DNA of 64,000 nucleotides from Bacteriovoracales bacterium (GCA_030149295.1 JASBRV010000102.1:152159-216158); one strand, 5' to 3'. Shown: positions 9,345 through 18,136, counted from the stretch's first letter. The notes: generated by a model from the letters alone, not told the origin. Numbers and translations: made by a program.

Positions 9345-10636
9345 TATCCTCTACTCCTAGCGCCAATATCTCGACGATAATGGCAACCTTTAAAGTCAAT
9401 TAACTCAATACTTTGATAAGCAATTTCTCTCGCTCTTTCCAAAGTTGGTCCCAGTGCTGTAACTCCAAGAACTCTCCCCCCTGAGTTGATCATTTCCCCT
9501 GCTTCATTTCGTGAGACACCGGCAAGAAAAAGTTTTGTCTCCTCTGAAGAGGAATGAATGAGATCTTCAGTAAAGGTGATTCTATTTCCTTTATCTAGTG
9601 GAGTGTCATCAATAGAGGGATAACCACCACTGGTCATAACCACGTGAACAGAACTTTCATTTTTTAGTCGCAGTTTAGGTTTCTTACCTCTCATAAGATC
9701 TATCAAACCCGTAGAAAGATCCCCTTCAATAAGAGGAAATAGAGTTTGAGTTTCGGGATCTCCCATTCTCACGTTATATTCAATAACATAGGGGTCTCCG
9801 GCTTCATTAATCATAAGGCCCATAAAGAGAAAACCAGAAAAAGGCATCCCTGTTGTCACACAACCCTTTAAAGTAGGTTTAAGAATACGTGATTCAATTT
9901 TTTCAAGCAGTTTAAGATCAGGCCATTCTGGAGTGCGAAAACAACCCATACCACCAGTATTAGGCCCCTCATCATTATCGAAGACCCTCTTGTGATCACA
10001 AGCTGAGCCCAAAAAGAAATACTCTTCACCATGACAAAGTGCAAATGCACTCACTTCTACCCCGGGAAGAACTTTTTCTAACAAAATGCTATCAGTTGAA
10101 ATACTGACTTTAGGGTTTTTCATAAAATCATATAGGGTTTGTTCAGCGATCTTCTTATCCTTGGTAACGACCACACCTTTACCACCCGCGAGGCCATCGG
10201 CCTTAATCACAATTCCTTCTTTCATATCCCAATCGTTAAGAGCGGCCATCGCTTTTTCAAAATCGGAACAAACCACAAAGTCAGCGGTGGGGATATCATG
10301 TTTCATCATGAATTCTTTTGAGAATATTTTTGAGCCCTCCAACTGAGCCGCTTTTTGACTTGGTCCAAAAAGGGCAAGTCCTTTATCTGAAAATTTGTCC
10401 TTCACTCCTTTGGTAAGAGGAGCTTCAGGTCCAACGATAGTAAGCTCTATATTCTCTTTCAGAGCAAAATCACATAGCTCATCTTCATTTTTCTTGGGTA
10501 ATAACTCTACTTTATCAAAGCGATCCATATAAGGATGACCCGGACAAACAAATATCTTCTCGACGTTCTTTTCTTGTTGCAGCTTCCACACAAATGCGTC
10601 CTCACGCCCTCCACTACCTATAACAAGCATTTTCAT
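9344..10636 (-). CDS. purD: phosphoribosylamine-glycine ligase (GAR synthetase)
   Basis: PurD joins phosphoribosylamine and glycine using ATP, step 2 of purine synthesis. It is an ATP-grasp enzyme of 430 residues, normal in length. The N-domain begins MKMLVIGSGGRED, GPEAPL follows, the ATP-grasp core has KADGLAGGKGV, and the metal-binding end has VIEYNVRMGDPETQ. The family motif GREHA reads GREDA here, so a usual His is Asp; the rest is ordinary and I see no reason to doubt activity. Its ATG overlaps the purC stop as ATGA and its TAG shares a base with the purN start. Confidence 0.96.
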   Translation of the reverse strand: MKMLVIGSGGREDAFVWKLQQEKNVEKIFVCPGHPYMDRFDKVELLPKKNEDELCDFALKENIELTIVGPEAPLTKGVKDKFSDKGLALFGPSQKAAQLEGSKIFSKEFMMKHDIPTADFVVCSDFEKAMAALNDWDMKEGIVIKADGLAGGKGVVVTKDKKIAEQTLYDFMKNPKVSISTDSILLEKVLPGVEVSAFALCHGEEYFFLGSACDHKRVFDNDEGPNTGGMGCFRTPEWPDLKLLEKIESRILKPTLKGCVTTGMPFSGFLFMGLMINEAGDPYVIEYNVRMGDPETQTLFPLIEGDLSTGLIDLMRGKKPKLRLKNESSVHVVMTSGGYPSIDDTPLDKGNRITFTEDLIHSSSEETKLFLAGVSRNEAGEMINSGGRVLGVTALGPTLERAREIAYQSIELIDFKGCHYRRDIGARSRG

Positions 10637-11730
10637 GATTTTACCCTTTTCATTTCTTCAACCAAATCCTCAAGACTAGGGGCATTCTCAAAGGGTTTGC
10701 CTAGTCCTTGGAGGTCATAGAGTTTATTCGTTAAGCTTAGGTAGAGACCACTGGCCGTATTTTTAAAATCCTGATTGAGCGGTTGAGGTGGTACTTTGAC
10801 AAAATTATGCCAATCTTTAACCCCTTGGTCTTTGGCCATTTTTTTAGCTTTTTCTACATCCTCCAACCAAAGAGAACCTCTATAGAAACTTCTCAAAAAC
10901 TCTTTAGAAAGTTTTTGTTCATCCATCATTAAACGAAGCTCATCTGGGCCAATGGAGTCTACTAATTGAAAAGATCGCTCTTTGGTAAAGGCGAATTCAA
11001 ATTTCCCATCCCAAAGCTCAGCCCCCATCTCAGCAAATAAGTCTCTCAGTCGAGCACTAAGAACAACTGTTAAAGAATAAAGTTTACTAAACTCACGATC
11101 ACTCATTCCAGCAATTTTTTGAGCTTCATCGTAACTTAAATAACGGTCCGTACTCTCTAGCTTGGTTGAAAACTCAATTAAAGGTCTACTAAAAGTTTCA
11201 CCGACGACAGGTTCATGATTAAGCCCTAAGACCCTTCTATATTCTTGGTCATTAGTCCTTTTAAAAAGACTAGAGCCTGAAGGAAGCCCAAAACGAAAAA
11301 TCACCTCCAGAGGCACAAGGGTATCAACTGCCCTGCTTTGATATTCTGTATAATCATATCTTCCGTTTACATAAGGAATTTTTGGAACATGAATCCTTCT
11401 CACCTTAAATGCCGAAGGTCTTTCTAGAACCAGTCCTAAAGCATGATGGGGTAAGCCCTCATGCTTAAGTCTATTCAAAACTTCAGACTCTTCTTTTTTC
11501 CACTGATAGGTTGGTTTCCAATTTTTCCATGTCGTTGCTCGACCAAGAATATCGAAAAAGCACTGCCCCATTTTTGCTAGGGCTTCACCTTTTCTCTCAA
11601 TTTCATCTGGCATCTCACCCCAGTCAAAAACACTGTAGCGGTTACTAAAATCAAAAACGAGTGAGTCTTTATTATCGGCACAGGCGTAAATATCTTTTAC
11701 GGAACCACGATAAAGTAGCTCTCCTAACAT
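10633..11730 (-). CDS. purC: SAICAR synthetase, long divergent form
   Basis: This is a PurC-like enzyme that would couple CAIR and aspartate with ATP to give SAICAR. The N-terminus has LYRGSVKDIY, corresponding to the family's Gly-rich LYEGKAKxIY. SVFDWGEMPD with a following KG matches the SAFD..M.EPIPGKG region. AELWDGKFEF stands where most members have DFKLEFG, with the final Gly replaced by Ala. At 365 residues it is well over the usual 235-300, mainly through extra sequence in the middle and C-terminus. A GAGGATA ribosome-binding site precedes the ATG and purF ends 3 nt upstream. Operon position supports the call strongly; the divergence lowers certainty a little. Confidence 0.88.
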   Translation of the reverse strand: MLGELLYRGSVKDIYACADNKDSLVFDFSNRYSVFDWGEMPDEIERKGEALAKMGQCFFDILGRATTWKNWKPTYQWKKEESEVLNRLKHEGLPHHALGLVLERPSAFKVRRIHVPKIPYVNGRYDYTEYQSRAVDTLVPLEVIFRFGLPSGSSLFKRTNDQEYRRVLGLNHEPVVGETFSRPLIEFSTKLESTDRYLSYDEAQKIAGMSDREFSKLYSLTVVLSARLRDLFAEMGAELWDGKFEFAFTKERSFQLVDSIGPDELRLMMDEQKLSKEFLRSFYRGSLWLEDVEKAKKMAKDQGVKDWHNFVKVPPQPLNQDFKNTASGLYLSLTNKLYDLQGLGKPFENAPSLEDLVEEMKRVKS

Positions 11731-11733
11731 AAA

Positions 11734-13203
11734 CTATCCTCTTCTTTTTTGAGCAAAGGTCTTTCCTTCCTCAACATCAGTGGGGTATTGATTATTCACA
11801 CAGGCCATACATAAGCTTTTGGTTCCAATGGCCTCTTCAAGATCGGCTTCATCAAGATAAATCACCTTATTCGCCCCTACCCACTTGGCTATAGCGGCGA
11901 GATCCTTTCCATTAGCAATCAATTCTTCACTAGCAGGAAAATCAATACCGTAATAGCAGCCGTATCTAAGGGGTGGACAGGTGATCGCCAAGGTAATTTC
12001 AGCAGCACCATTTTTCTTGAGAAGTTCGATAATTTTCTGGGAAGTTGTTCCTCTCACCACACTATCATCTACTAAAAGAATATTTTTTCCTTTGATCTCA
12101 CTTTGAACAGGAGAAAGTTTAAGGGCAACAGCTTTCTCTCTTTTGTCCTGAGTATTGAGGATAAAGCTTCGTTGGATGTAGCGATTTTTAATAAGTCCCT
12201 CTCGATAAGGAATTTTTAAACTCTCAGCAAGTCCAATGCTTGCGGTTCGAGAAGTATCCGGTACGGGACAAACAAGATCCGGCCTTATTTCTCCCTCATC
12301 AATTGATTTTTGTACTTTCTGGGCAAGAACCTTTCCAAGATTGAGCCTGGTCGAATAAACAGATTTATTCTCAATTGTACTTTCAGCACCTGCAAAATAT
12401 ATCCACTCAAACATGCAGTGACTGATACGAGGTGCTTGTCCTACCACCTCAGAGATCACTTCACCTTTTTGAGTAATCAAAAGGACTTCTCCGGGTAAAA
12501 CATCGCGAACAAAATCAAAACCTAAAAAGTTTAAAGCAAGTGACTCTGAGGCCACACAATACTCATCTCCTTTTTGACCTTTTCTTTTTCCTAGGACAAG
12601 GGGCCTAATTCCATTGGGGTCGCGTAGAGCAAAAAGACCAACATTCGCCATCAGTCCCACAAGAGCATAAGCACCATTGGCTTCATTAAAAATAGATTTA
12701 GCAGCTTCTTTAATGTGGCGAAACTCTAGCGGTGTATTTTGAGTTTCTCTTTTTTCTAAAATCTTTTGGCACCATAAATGAAGCATTAACTCCAAATCAT
12801 TATTGGTGAGGAGTTGAAAGTCATAGGTTTCCCCTAATTTCTTTGCCAAGGAATGATAATTAAGAATATTTCCGTTATGAACCATTCCCACACCAAAGGG
12901 AAATCCGGTGACCATCGGTTGAAGATCACTTACTCCATCTGTGCCTACTGTGGCATAACGAGTATGGGCCACGGCCATATTTCCCGTGCAGGTTTCCAAA
13001 TCTTCCTGTTCTAAGGCCTGGCTAACAAGGCCGAGATTTTTCTTGCCGTAGAATTTTCTTCGATCCTTGTCAAAAGAGAGTACCCCCGCTGCATCTTGTC
13101 CTCTATGCTGAAGTGTAAGGAGCCCTCGATAGGCTTCATAGGCTGCCCAGAATGGGACTTTTTCTTCGTGATAAGGGCCAATGACCCCGATGACGCCACA
13201 CAT
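11734..13203 (-). CDS. purF: amidophosphoribosyltransferase, iron-sulfur type
   Basis: PurF makes phosphoribosylamine from PRPP and glutamine, the committed first step of purine synthesis. The Ntn glutaminase domain starts directly with Met-Cys, so the nucleophile Cys2 is exposed by simple Met removal; LQHRGQDAAG follows. The PRPP loop is ILLVDDSVVRGTTS near residue 378. Cys263 (HCMFEWIYF), Cys416 (YGCYYGID), Cys465 and Cys468 (CMAC before YPTD) align with the four ligands of the [4Fe-4S] cluster in the Bacillus subtilis enzyme, yet the propeptide of that enzyme is missing. AGGAG lies 8 nt before the ATG. It is the first gene of the operon, 489 residues. Confidence 0.97.
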   Translation of the reverse strand: MCGVIGVIGPYHEEKVPFWAAYEAYRGLLTLQHRGQDAAGVLSFDKDRRKFYGKKNLGLVSQALEQEDLETCTGNMAVAHTRYATVGTDGVSDLQPMVTGFPFGVGMVHNGNILNYHSLAKKLGETYDFQLLTNNDLELMLHLWCQKILEKRETQNTPLEFRHIKEAAKSIFNEANGAYALVGLMANVGLFALRDPNGIRPLVLGKRKGQKGDEYCVASESLALNFLGFDFVRDVLPGEVLLITQKGEVISEVVGQAPRISHCMFEWIYFAGAESTIENKSVYSTRLNLGKVLAQKVQKSIDEGEIRPDLVCPVPDTSRTASIGLAESLKIPYREGLIKNRYIQRSFILNTQDKREKAVALKLSPVQSEIKGKNILLVDDSVVRGTTSQKIIELLKKNGAAEITLAITCPPLRYGCYYGIDFPASEELIANGKDLAAIAKWVGANKVIYLDEADLEEAIGTKSLCMACVNNQYPTDVEEGKTFAQKRRG

Positions 13204-13315
13204 TATACTCTCTCCTATTTGAAGCCCCTATCATCGCGAATTGATAACTTTATGGCCACATTTTTTGGAGGGCAAGCTAATATTTTCCATAAGTGAAACT
13301 AATAACTATTTGCCT

Positions 13316-13344
13316 TTGCAAAATATCGCACCCATTGCTATAAA
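13316..13344 (+). promoter_or_regulatory. promoter giving a leaderless apaG mRNA
   Basis: TTGCAA at 13316-13321 and TATAAA at 13339-13344 are separated by 17 nt, a standard sigma70-type layout. The apaG ATG begins only 6 nt after the -10 box, where transcription normally starts, and the six bases between (CGCCCC) hold no ribosome-binding site. The mRNA should therefore begin at or within a base of the start codon. The 13204-13350 spacer also must hold the purF promoter on the other strand, which I could not place with confidence. Confidence 0.6.
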
Positions 13345-13350
13345 CGCCCC

Positions 13351-13770
13351 ATGTTAGAAAATCTCTCCAATCAAGATAATTTTGAATACTGCCTAGATCA
13401 TGACGGCATCGTCATCTCAGTGACTCCAACATATATTGAAGAAAGGTCCGCTCCTGAGAATGACTACTACTTCTTTGCCTATGAGGTGACCGTGAGAAAT
13501 TTTCGCGATTATCCGATAAAATTAATTAATCGCCATTGGATTATTCGCGACGGAAAAAAGAGAGAGCGATATGTGAATGGCGAGGGTGTTATTGGACAAA
13601 GACCTACGATAGAGAGTCATGACGAATTTACTTATCAATCCTTCTGTCCCCTCAGCACCAAAACCGGTAACATGAGAGGAAAGTTTGAATTTCAAAAACC
13701 CGATGGCAATCGATTTTGGCTTCCAATCCCGGTTTTCTTTTATCGGACTCCGAACTCTTTTCTTCAGTAA
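13351..13770 (+). CDS. apaG: ApaG domain protein
   Basis: The 139-residue protein matches ApaG (DUF525) along its whole length: VISVTPTYIEERS near the start, the RHWIIRDG block, GEGVIGQRPTI, and CPLSTKTGNMRG. ApaG folds as a fibronectin-III-like sandwich and was linked to cobalt/magnesium resistance in enteric bacteria; its biochemical role is still unsettled. There is no ribosome-binding site before the ATG, in keeping with the leaderless promoter just upstream. The last 68 bases are also read in another frame as the start of the downstream hydrolase. It is divergent from purF across 147 nt. Confidence 0.93.
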   Translation: MLENLSNQDNFEYCLDHDGIVISVTPTYIEERSAPENDYYFFAYEVTVRNFRDYPIKLINRHWIIRDGKKRERYVNGEGVIGQRPTIESHDEFTYQSFCPLSTKTGNMRGKFEFQKPDGNRFWLPIPVFFYRTPNSFLQ

Positions 13771-14698
13771 ACTATTACTTTGCCTTTTATTGCCTACAAA
13801 TTCCTCCTGGGCGCGCAATCCGAACTCTGCTTGGCCTCTTCCTTGTGAACGACAACCCTCAGTTGAAGAATTCAATAACCAATTAAAAGAAACTTTAAAT
13901 TTTAATAAAGAGCGCACACTCTCTCACTGGTATATGGCAGAAAATCCTCAGGCGTATGCTTTAGTCGTACACGGACTTAACTTAAATCCCAAGAAGATGG
14001 AGTCCTTTATCCAAGTACTCAATAATCAAAATATCTCAGTACTTCTTGTATCACTTACAGGTCACCGAGGTAGCCTTGACGAGCAAAAGGATGTGACTTG
14101 GCAACAATGGTTAGATGATATGCATCTCCATTTTTGTGACTTAAAGAAAAAAGCAAAAGGACTCCCCCTTTACCATTTATCCTTCAGCCTAGGTTCACTC
14201 ACCACCTTAGGTTACTTAAGCCAAATTAAAGACAACCCCTTTCAAAAGAATGTCTTAATAGCACCTGCTGGTTGGATCCACTGGTACAGTAAAATTCCTC
14301 AATACTTAGGTTTCTTTAGTCGAAGGTTTGGATTGCCCAGCGGCAACCTTAAAGAGTATCGCTCTCAAGACACGACAAGCTTGGGTGCTTATGCGGCCAT
14401 GGCCGAGGGAAGAGAGCTACTAGAAAAGACAGACTCAACTCTTTTTCAAAGACCAACCCTTGTCATATTAGATCCAGACGATGAGCTAGTTTCCTTGAAA
14501 AAATTAAGGCAATACATATTGAATCATGACCTCAAAAACTGGAAAATTCTCACCGTTAGCAATAAAAATCACAACCTAAAAAAGAGTTTTCACCATCTTA
14601 TTGTCGATGAAGCGAGCCTTGGAAAAAGGCTCTGGATGGGGCTTTCGAATAAGATAGAAACATTTTTCCGAGTAAAAAGCTCCCCTAAAGACCAGTAA
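13703..14698 (+). CDS. exported alpha/beta hydrolase
   Basis: This is a 331-residue alpha/beta-hydrolase-fold protein of the serine-aminopeptidase/monoglyceride-lipase type. A hydrophobic stretch at about residues 20-30 ending near SSWA is a signal peptide or anchor. VVHGLNLNP carries the oxyanion-side HG motif, the nucleophile elbow reads LSFSLGS (Ser162), an acidic residue lies in LDPDDELV, and the His is in NKNHNL. The ATG at 13703 is the best start in the frame; a TTG at 13685 is also possible. Either way the signal peptide is encoded within the last 68 bases or more of apaG in a different frame. The substrate is probably a lipid or peptide ester, which is inference only. Confidence 0.8.
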   Translation: MAIDFGFQSRFSFIGLRTLFFSKLLLCLLLPTNSSWARNPNSAWPLPCERQPSVEEFNNQLKETLNFNKERTLSHWYMAENPQAYALVVHGLNLNPKKMESFIQVLNNQNISVLLVSLTGHRGSLDEQKDVTWQQWLDDMHLHFCDLKKKAKGLPLYHLSFSLGSLTTLGYLSQIKDNPFQKNVLIAPAGWIHWYSKIPQYLGFFSRRFGLPSGNLKEYRSQDTTSLGAYAAMAEGRELLEKTDSTLFQRPTLVILDPDDELVSLKKLRQYILNHDLKNWKILTVSNKNHNLKKSFHHLIVDEASLGKRLWMGLSNKIETFFRVKSSPKDQ

Positions 14699-14731
14699 TA
14701 TCAATCATATATCATTTCCTTACGGCCTCCT

Positions 14732-14759
14732 AAGCCTACTTGACCTCAAAGTTAGGCTT
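14732..14759 (+). repeat. inverted repeat after the hydrolase, weak terminator candidate
   Basis: AAGCCTA at 14732-14738 and TAGGCTT at 14753-14759 can pair as a 7-bp stem with a 14-nt loop. Only three T follow, so this is a poor rho-independent terminator by itself. It lies between the hydrolase stop and the ribosome-binding site of the HNH gene. The rest of 14699-14816 shows nothing else I can name. Confidence 0.35.
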
Positions 14760-14816
14760 TATGGTATCCTATTAAAGAGAAAAAGTTGGGTGCTTTTCCA
14801 TGGAGGTGAAATCCCT

Positions 14817-15326
14817 ATGAGGACCCTAGTACTAGACTCTACCTACTTTCCCGTAAGAATTGTCAGTTGGCAAAAGGCCATGATTCTTCTCTTCACTGGC
14901 AGGGCCGAAATGGTCACTCAATATAAAGAGAGAAAAATTATGGGGGTCACTGAAAACTTTACTCTTCCAAAAATCCTAAGACTATTTTCCCGCCATAAAA
15001 GTGAAAAGAAAGTTCGCTTTAGTCGTCACAATGTCTTTTGGAGGGATGCCTTCACTTGCCAATACTGCCACGTAAAACATTCCACTTCGCAATTGACTAT
15101 AGACCATGTGCTCCCCCAAAGCCGCGGCGGAAAAACCTCATGGGAAAATGTCGTAAGTGCCTGCTCTCCTTGCAATACAAGAAAAGGTAATAAGCTTCCC
15201 CATGAAGCCAACATGAAGCTTTTAAAAAGACCTGTTCAACCTAAGTGGTCACCTCAAATTTGTTTACGCCTTAAAAGAGATGACCCTGAAGAATGGAGCC
15301 AATGGTTTCACCTTAAGGCGGTATAA
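14817..15326 (+). CDS. HNH endonuclease family protein
   Basis: The 169-residue protein ends in an HNH-type nuclease domain. CQYC is near residue 83, IDHVLPQSRGG supplies the HNH His-Asp core, then ENVVSACSPCNTRKGNK. The two CxxC pairs should hold a structural zinc. The N-terminal half (starting MRTLVLDSTYFPVRI) is typical of a widespread single-copy bacterial subfamily of unsettled function. I start at the ATG at 14817 because a perfect GGAGGTGA lies 7 nt before it; the frame opens 9 codons earlier. It stands alone with no methylase or toxin-like partner, so a restriction role is unlikely. Confidence 0.88.
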   Translation: MRTLVLDSTYFPVRIVSWQKAMILLFTGRAEMVTQYKERKIMGVTENFTLPKILRLFSRHKSEKKVRFSRHNVFWRDAFTCQYCHVKHSTSQLTIDHVLPQSRGGKTSWENVVSACSPCNTRKGNKLPHEANMKLLKRPVQPKWSPQICLRLKRDDPEEWSQWFHLKAV

Positions 15327-15386
15327 ATTAATCCTATTTTCAGGCGGTTAGCTCTTCCGGATATCTCCACTACTTAAGAATTCCTG

Positions 15387-15392
15387 TATAAT
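15387..15392 (+). promoter_or_regulatory. -10 box candidate for the HD-type protein gene
   Basis: A perfect TATAAT lies 30 nt before the TTG start at 15423. The hexamer 17 nt upstream (TCTCCA) matches the -35 consensus only loosely. AAGGAG at 15412-15417 is the ribosome-binding site that decides the TTG start. Confidence 0.45.
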
Positions 15393-15422
15393 GGCAGTAG
15401 CTGTTCTTATTAAGGAGAAAGT

Positions 15423-16796
15423 TTGAAGGCCTTATTTGTTTGTGACGAAAAGGAAGAGTGGACCCTTCTCACTAATCTTTTTCATGCTCACTTTAATAAA
15501 AAGATTAGTCTCGTTTGTGTGCGAAAAGCTCATGAAGCCATGGAGACTTTAACTTTTGATGGTCCCTTCGGAATGATCATCATTGAGTGTGGTATGAAGG
15601 ACAGCGACCCTACAGATCTTGCCGAAGATATTTTTGATACGGTTGGACCAAGACCTCTTATTTTCGTGGGAACCCAAACCATGATTAAAGATCGAGTAAG
15701 GGACGATTTTTATAATGAACACGATATGGTGACTCTTTATGAAAAACCTTATGAAGCAGAAGAAGTCACCAAGACTATTGAAGATGCCATAAATTGGGCA
15801 AAAAAAGAGGAATTCGAAAATAATATCGTAGAACTTAGCACAGAAGAATTTCTTCCTCTAAAACTTAGAAATTTCTATCTTTACCAACAAGTTCCCTTTG
15901 ACGTCTATGTGGAGCTAACGAAGACCAAGTTCATCAAGGCCATAAGTGCCAACAAGCCTTACACTCAATCACAAATCCAAGATTTTCAAAAACGTAATAT
16001 TAAATATCTTTACTTAGAAAAAAATGAACACCTTAATTTTTTAGAAAACTCCATCAATAAAATAAAAAAGTCCTTAAAACTTATTCCTCAAGAGGACCCC
16101 AAGAAACGTATTCAGACTATTATTGCTGGCGTCCTTGTGGCACACCAGTACATCAAAGATGTCGGCGTTGCTGATAACCTAAAGGAATTCATTGATATCC
16201 TTATTGATAATATTTCTAAATCGTTAAAGGCTTATAGCAATCTAGAAAACCTCCTCCTTGAATTTCCAATGGAACATGGAGATATTGCCGAGCAAGCTGT
16301 TTTGAAGGCCCTTATCAGTGAATTTATTGTTAAGAGTTTAGGTTGGCGCTCAGACCTCACCAAGTCAAAAACAGGATTAACGGCAATACTTCATGATATT
16401 TATGTTGAAAGGGAAGAGTGGTCAACGATCACCTATAAAGATCATCCTGATTTAGATTATCTCGAATCCGAACAAAAACAAGCCCTAATGGAGCACCCTA
16501 AGAAAGCAGCGGAGCTATCCCATTATTTTAGTAATTACTCAGATGTTGACTTCATCATTGAAGAACATCATGAGCAGCCCGATGGAAATGGTTTCCCTAG
16601 GGGGCTAAACGCAGGCAAGATCACTCAAGTCTCGGCCATTTTTATCATCTCTTCTAATTTCGTCATTCAATTAGTCATGAATGGCATTAGCCAATCAAGC
16701 CTTCGCACCATCATACGCAGTTTCATGAGTATCTATAACGTGGGGAATTTTAAAGAACCCTTTAGTTTACTATCTAAAGAAATTAGAAGGAAATAG
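15423..16796 (+). CDS. degenerate receiver fused to HD-GYP-like domain
   Basis: This 457-residue cytoplasmic protein probably belongs to cyclic-di-GMP or related signalling. The N-terminal 120 residues resemble a receiver, but the phosphorylation site reads IIIECGM, with Glu in place of Asp, so it is probably not phosphorylated. The C-terminal half has an HD-type domain with LHDIYV, EHPKKAA and EEHHEQPDGNGFP. These keep most metal-binding His/Asp positions but have Gly-Phe-Pro for GYP and lack the HDxGK lysine. The start is TTG with AAGGAG 5 nt upstream. It converges with a second protein of the same layout, overlapping it by 14 bp. Activity on c-di-GMP is uncertain. Confidence 0.75.
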   Translation: MKALFVCDEKEEWTLLTNLFHAHFNKKISLVCVRKAHEAMETLTFDGPFGMIIIECGMKDSDPTDLAEDIFDTVGPRPLIFVGTQTMIKDRVRDDFYNEHDMVTLYEKPYEAEEVTKTIEDAINWAKKEEFENNIVELSTEEFLPLKLRNFYLYQQVPFDVYVELTKTKFIKAISANKPYTQSQIQDFQKRNIKYLYLEKNEHLNFLENSINKIKKSLKLIPQEDPKKRIQTIIAGVLVAHQYIKDVGVADNLKEFIDILIDNISKSLKAYSNLENLLLEFPMEHGDIAEQAVLKALISEFIVKSLGWRSDLTKSKTGLTAILHDIYVEREEWSTITYKDHPDLDYLESEQKQALMEHPKKAAELSHYFSNYSDVDFIIEEHHEQPDGNGFPRGLNAGKITQVSAIFIISSNFVIQLVMNGISQSSLRTIIRSFMSIYNVGNFKEPFSLLSKEIRRK

Positions 16797-18135
16797 TTTC
16801 AAGACAATCGATAATTTTCTTATAAGTATGCTTAGTGAATTTCTCTCTTAGAGAAAGAATAATTTCATCAAGTTTTGGCTCATTCGGCATGCCTTTTCTT
16901 CTGATCAATTCTTCTACAAAGCACTCACTAATAATCAGAACTTTTGCCAAAGGTGAAATATCATCCTTATAGTCCAAGGTGAAGCCCATCCCATTGGTCA
17001 TTCCGTGATGCTGTAGAATAATAGCGTCACTTCCCATAGGGCAACGAGGAAAGGTTTTAACCATTTCTGAGGCAAGACGTGCATGATTGATCACAATCTC
17101 TTTATCTTTTTCGGTAAGTTCTTCTTTAAAGACAAGATCTTCCTCAAATTGAAATTGAGGATATTTACTAAAGATGGGAGCTAAGAACATATCATGAAAG
17201 AAGAAAACAAAAGAGAGCTTCTCGGCATGCTCTTCAGAACCCCAACTTATTTCCTTAATGATGTGACGGGCAACATAAGTCCCCATAACAGAGTGTAGAT
17301 AAAGATAACCGGTTTTATTTTCAAGAATGCTTAAGAGTAAATTTTTTACTCGAGGAACCTCCTTCACAATATTGGTAACCTCTTCCATACATTTCTTAGA
17401 GATTTGAACTACCTCTGGAGTCACTTCTTGAGACTCCCCTAAGAGCCCACCGACAATATCGTAACCCTGCTCAATGACACGTATTCGCGCTTGATTATCG
17501 ATTTCTGGATCATCGAGAGCATCGACCACCATACGCGAAGCTAAGCTAGTGACAGTAAGCCTTTGGTCCGCTGGAATATAAAGATTTACACTCCCTTTTT
17601 CTTTATAGGCTTGAACCTTTCCAGCAAAATTAGCACCCTTCTCACAAAGTTTAACGTAATCATTAGAGTCCGATGATTTTGAAACCTTGACGTATACAGA
17701 ACAAGGAGACTCACTAAATGCCTGCATGATGGAAAGAGGAATAGGATAAAACTCAGGAACATCCACCTTCATCATATCTTGTGCGGTTACCCCGAGGATA
17801 CTAGCCACCTTTTTCACGACTAAGGGAACATTCAGATTTGGGGGAAGTGTATACGCCTTATTGGTGTTACTGATCTTTGACCTCTCTCCAATAACAATCA
17901 AAGGAGTTGCCGCTTTACTGTCTTCTAGGGCTTCAAAAACTCTTAAACCTGCGTCCTGCTCTTCAATTTGGCTAAGAGTGATAATGATATCACCTTGACT
18001 TCCTTCATCAATAAACCTTAAAGCTTCATCAAAGGTGGAAACGACTCTCAAATGAACATCAACGAAGGTCCTCAGATTAAAACAGTAGAGGTCATTGAGA
18101 AGAGGATGATCTGATACTAATAAACCTGTGGCCAT
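16783..18135 (-). CDS. degenerate receiver plus degenerate HD-type domain
   Basis: This is a 450-residue protein with the same layout as its convergent neighbour: an N-terminal receiver-like fold of about 120 residues, a middle region, and a C-terminal HD-type domain. The receiver site reads DIIITLSQ with no phosphorylatable Asp. The HD part keeps FFHDMFL, NHARLAS and LQHHGMTNGMGF, so the metal ligands are partly conserved, while the HHE..DG.GYP signature has become HHG..NG.GF. I expect a binding or scaffold role rather than normal phosphodiesterase activity; this is inference. It starts 1 nt after the OmpR-type regulator stop, so the two are co-transcribed. Confidence 0.7.
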   Translation of the reverse strand: MATGLLVSDHPLLNDLYCFNLRTFVDVHLRVVSTFDEALRFIDEGSQGDIIITLSQIEEQDAGLRVFEALEDSKAATPLIVIGERSKISNTNKAYTLPPNLNVPLVVKKVASILGVTAQDMMKVDVPEFYPIPLSIMQAFSESPCSVYVKVSKSSDSNDYVKLCEKGANFAGKVQAYKEKGSVNLYIPADQRLTVTSLASRMVVDALDDPEIDNQARIRVIEQGYDIVGGLLGESQEVTPEVVQISKKCMEEVTNIVKEVPRVKNLLLSILENKTGYLYLHSVMGTYVARHIIKEISWGSEEHAEKLSFVFFFHDMFLAPIFSKYPQFQFEEDLVFKEELTEKDKEIVINHARLASEMVKTFPRCPMGSDAIILQHHGMTNGMGFTLDYKDDISPLAKVLIISECFVEELIRRKGMPNEPKLDEIILSLREKFTKHTYKKIIDCLETISF

Positions 18136-18136
18136 G

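Noticed and set aside
13204..13350. Purine riboswitch or PurR operator ahead of purF
   Set aside because: The 147-nt spacer has no room for a purine aptamer plus expression platform on the minus strand and no conserved aptamer core that I recognise; I could not place a clear PurR box or even a firm purF promoter.
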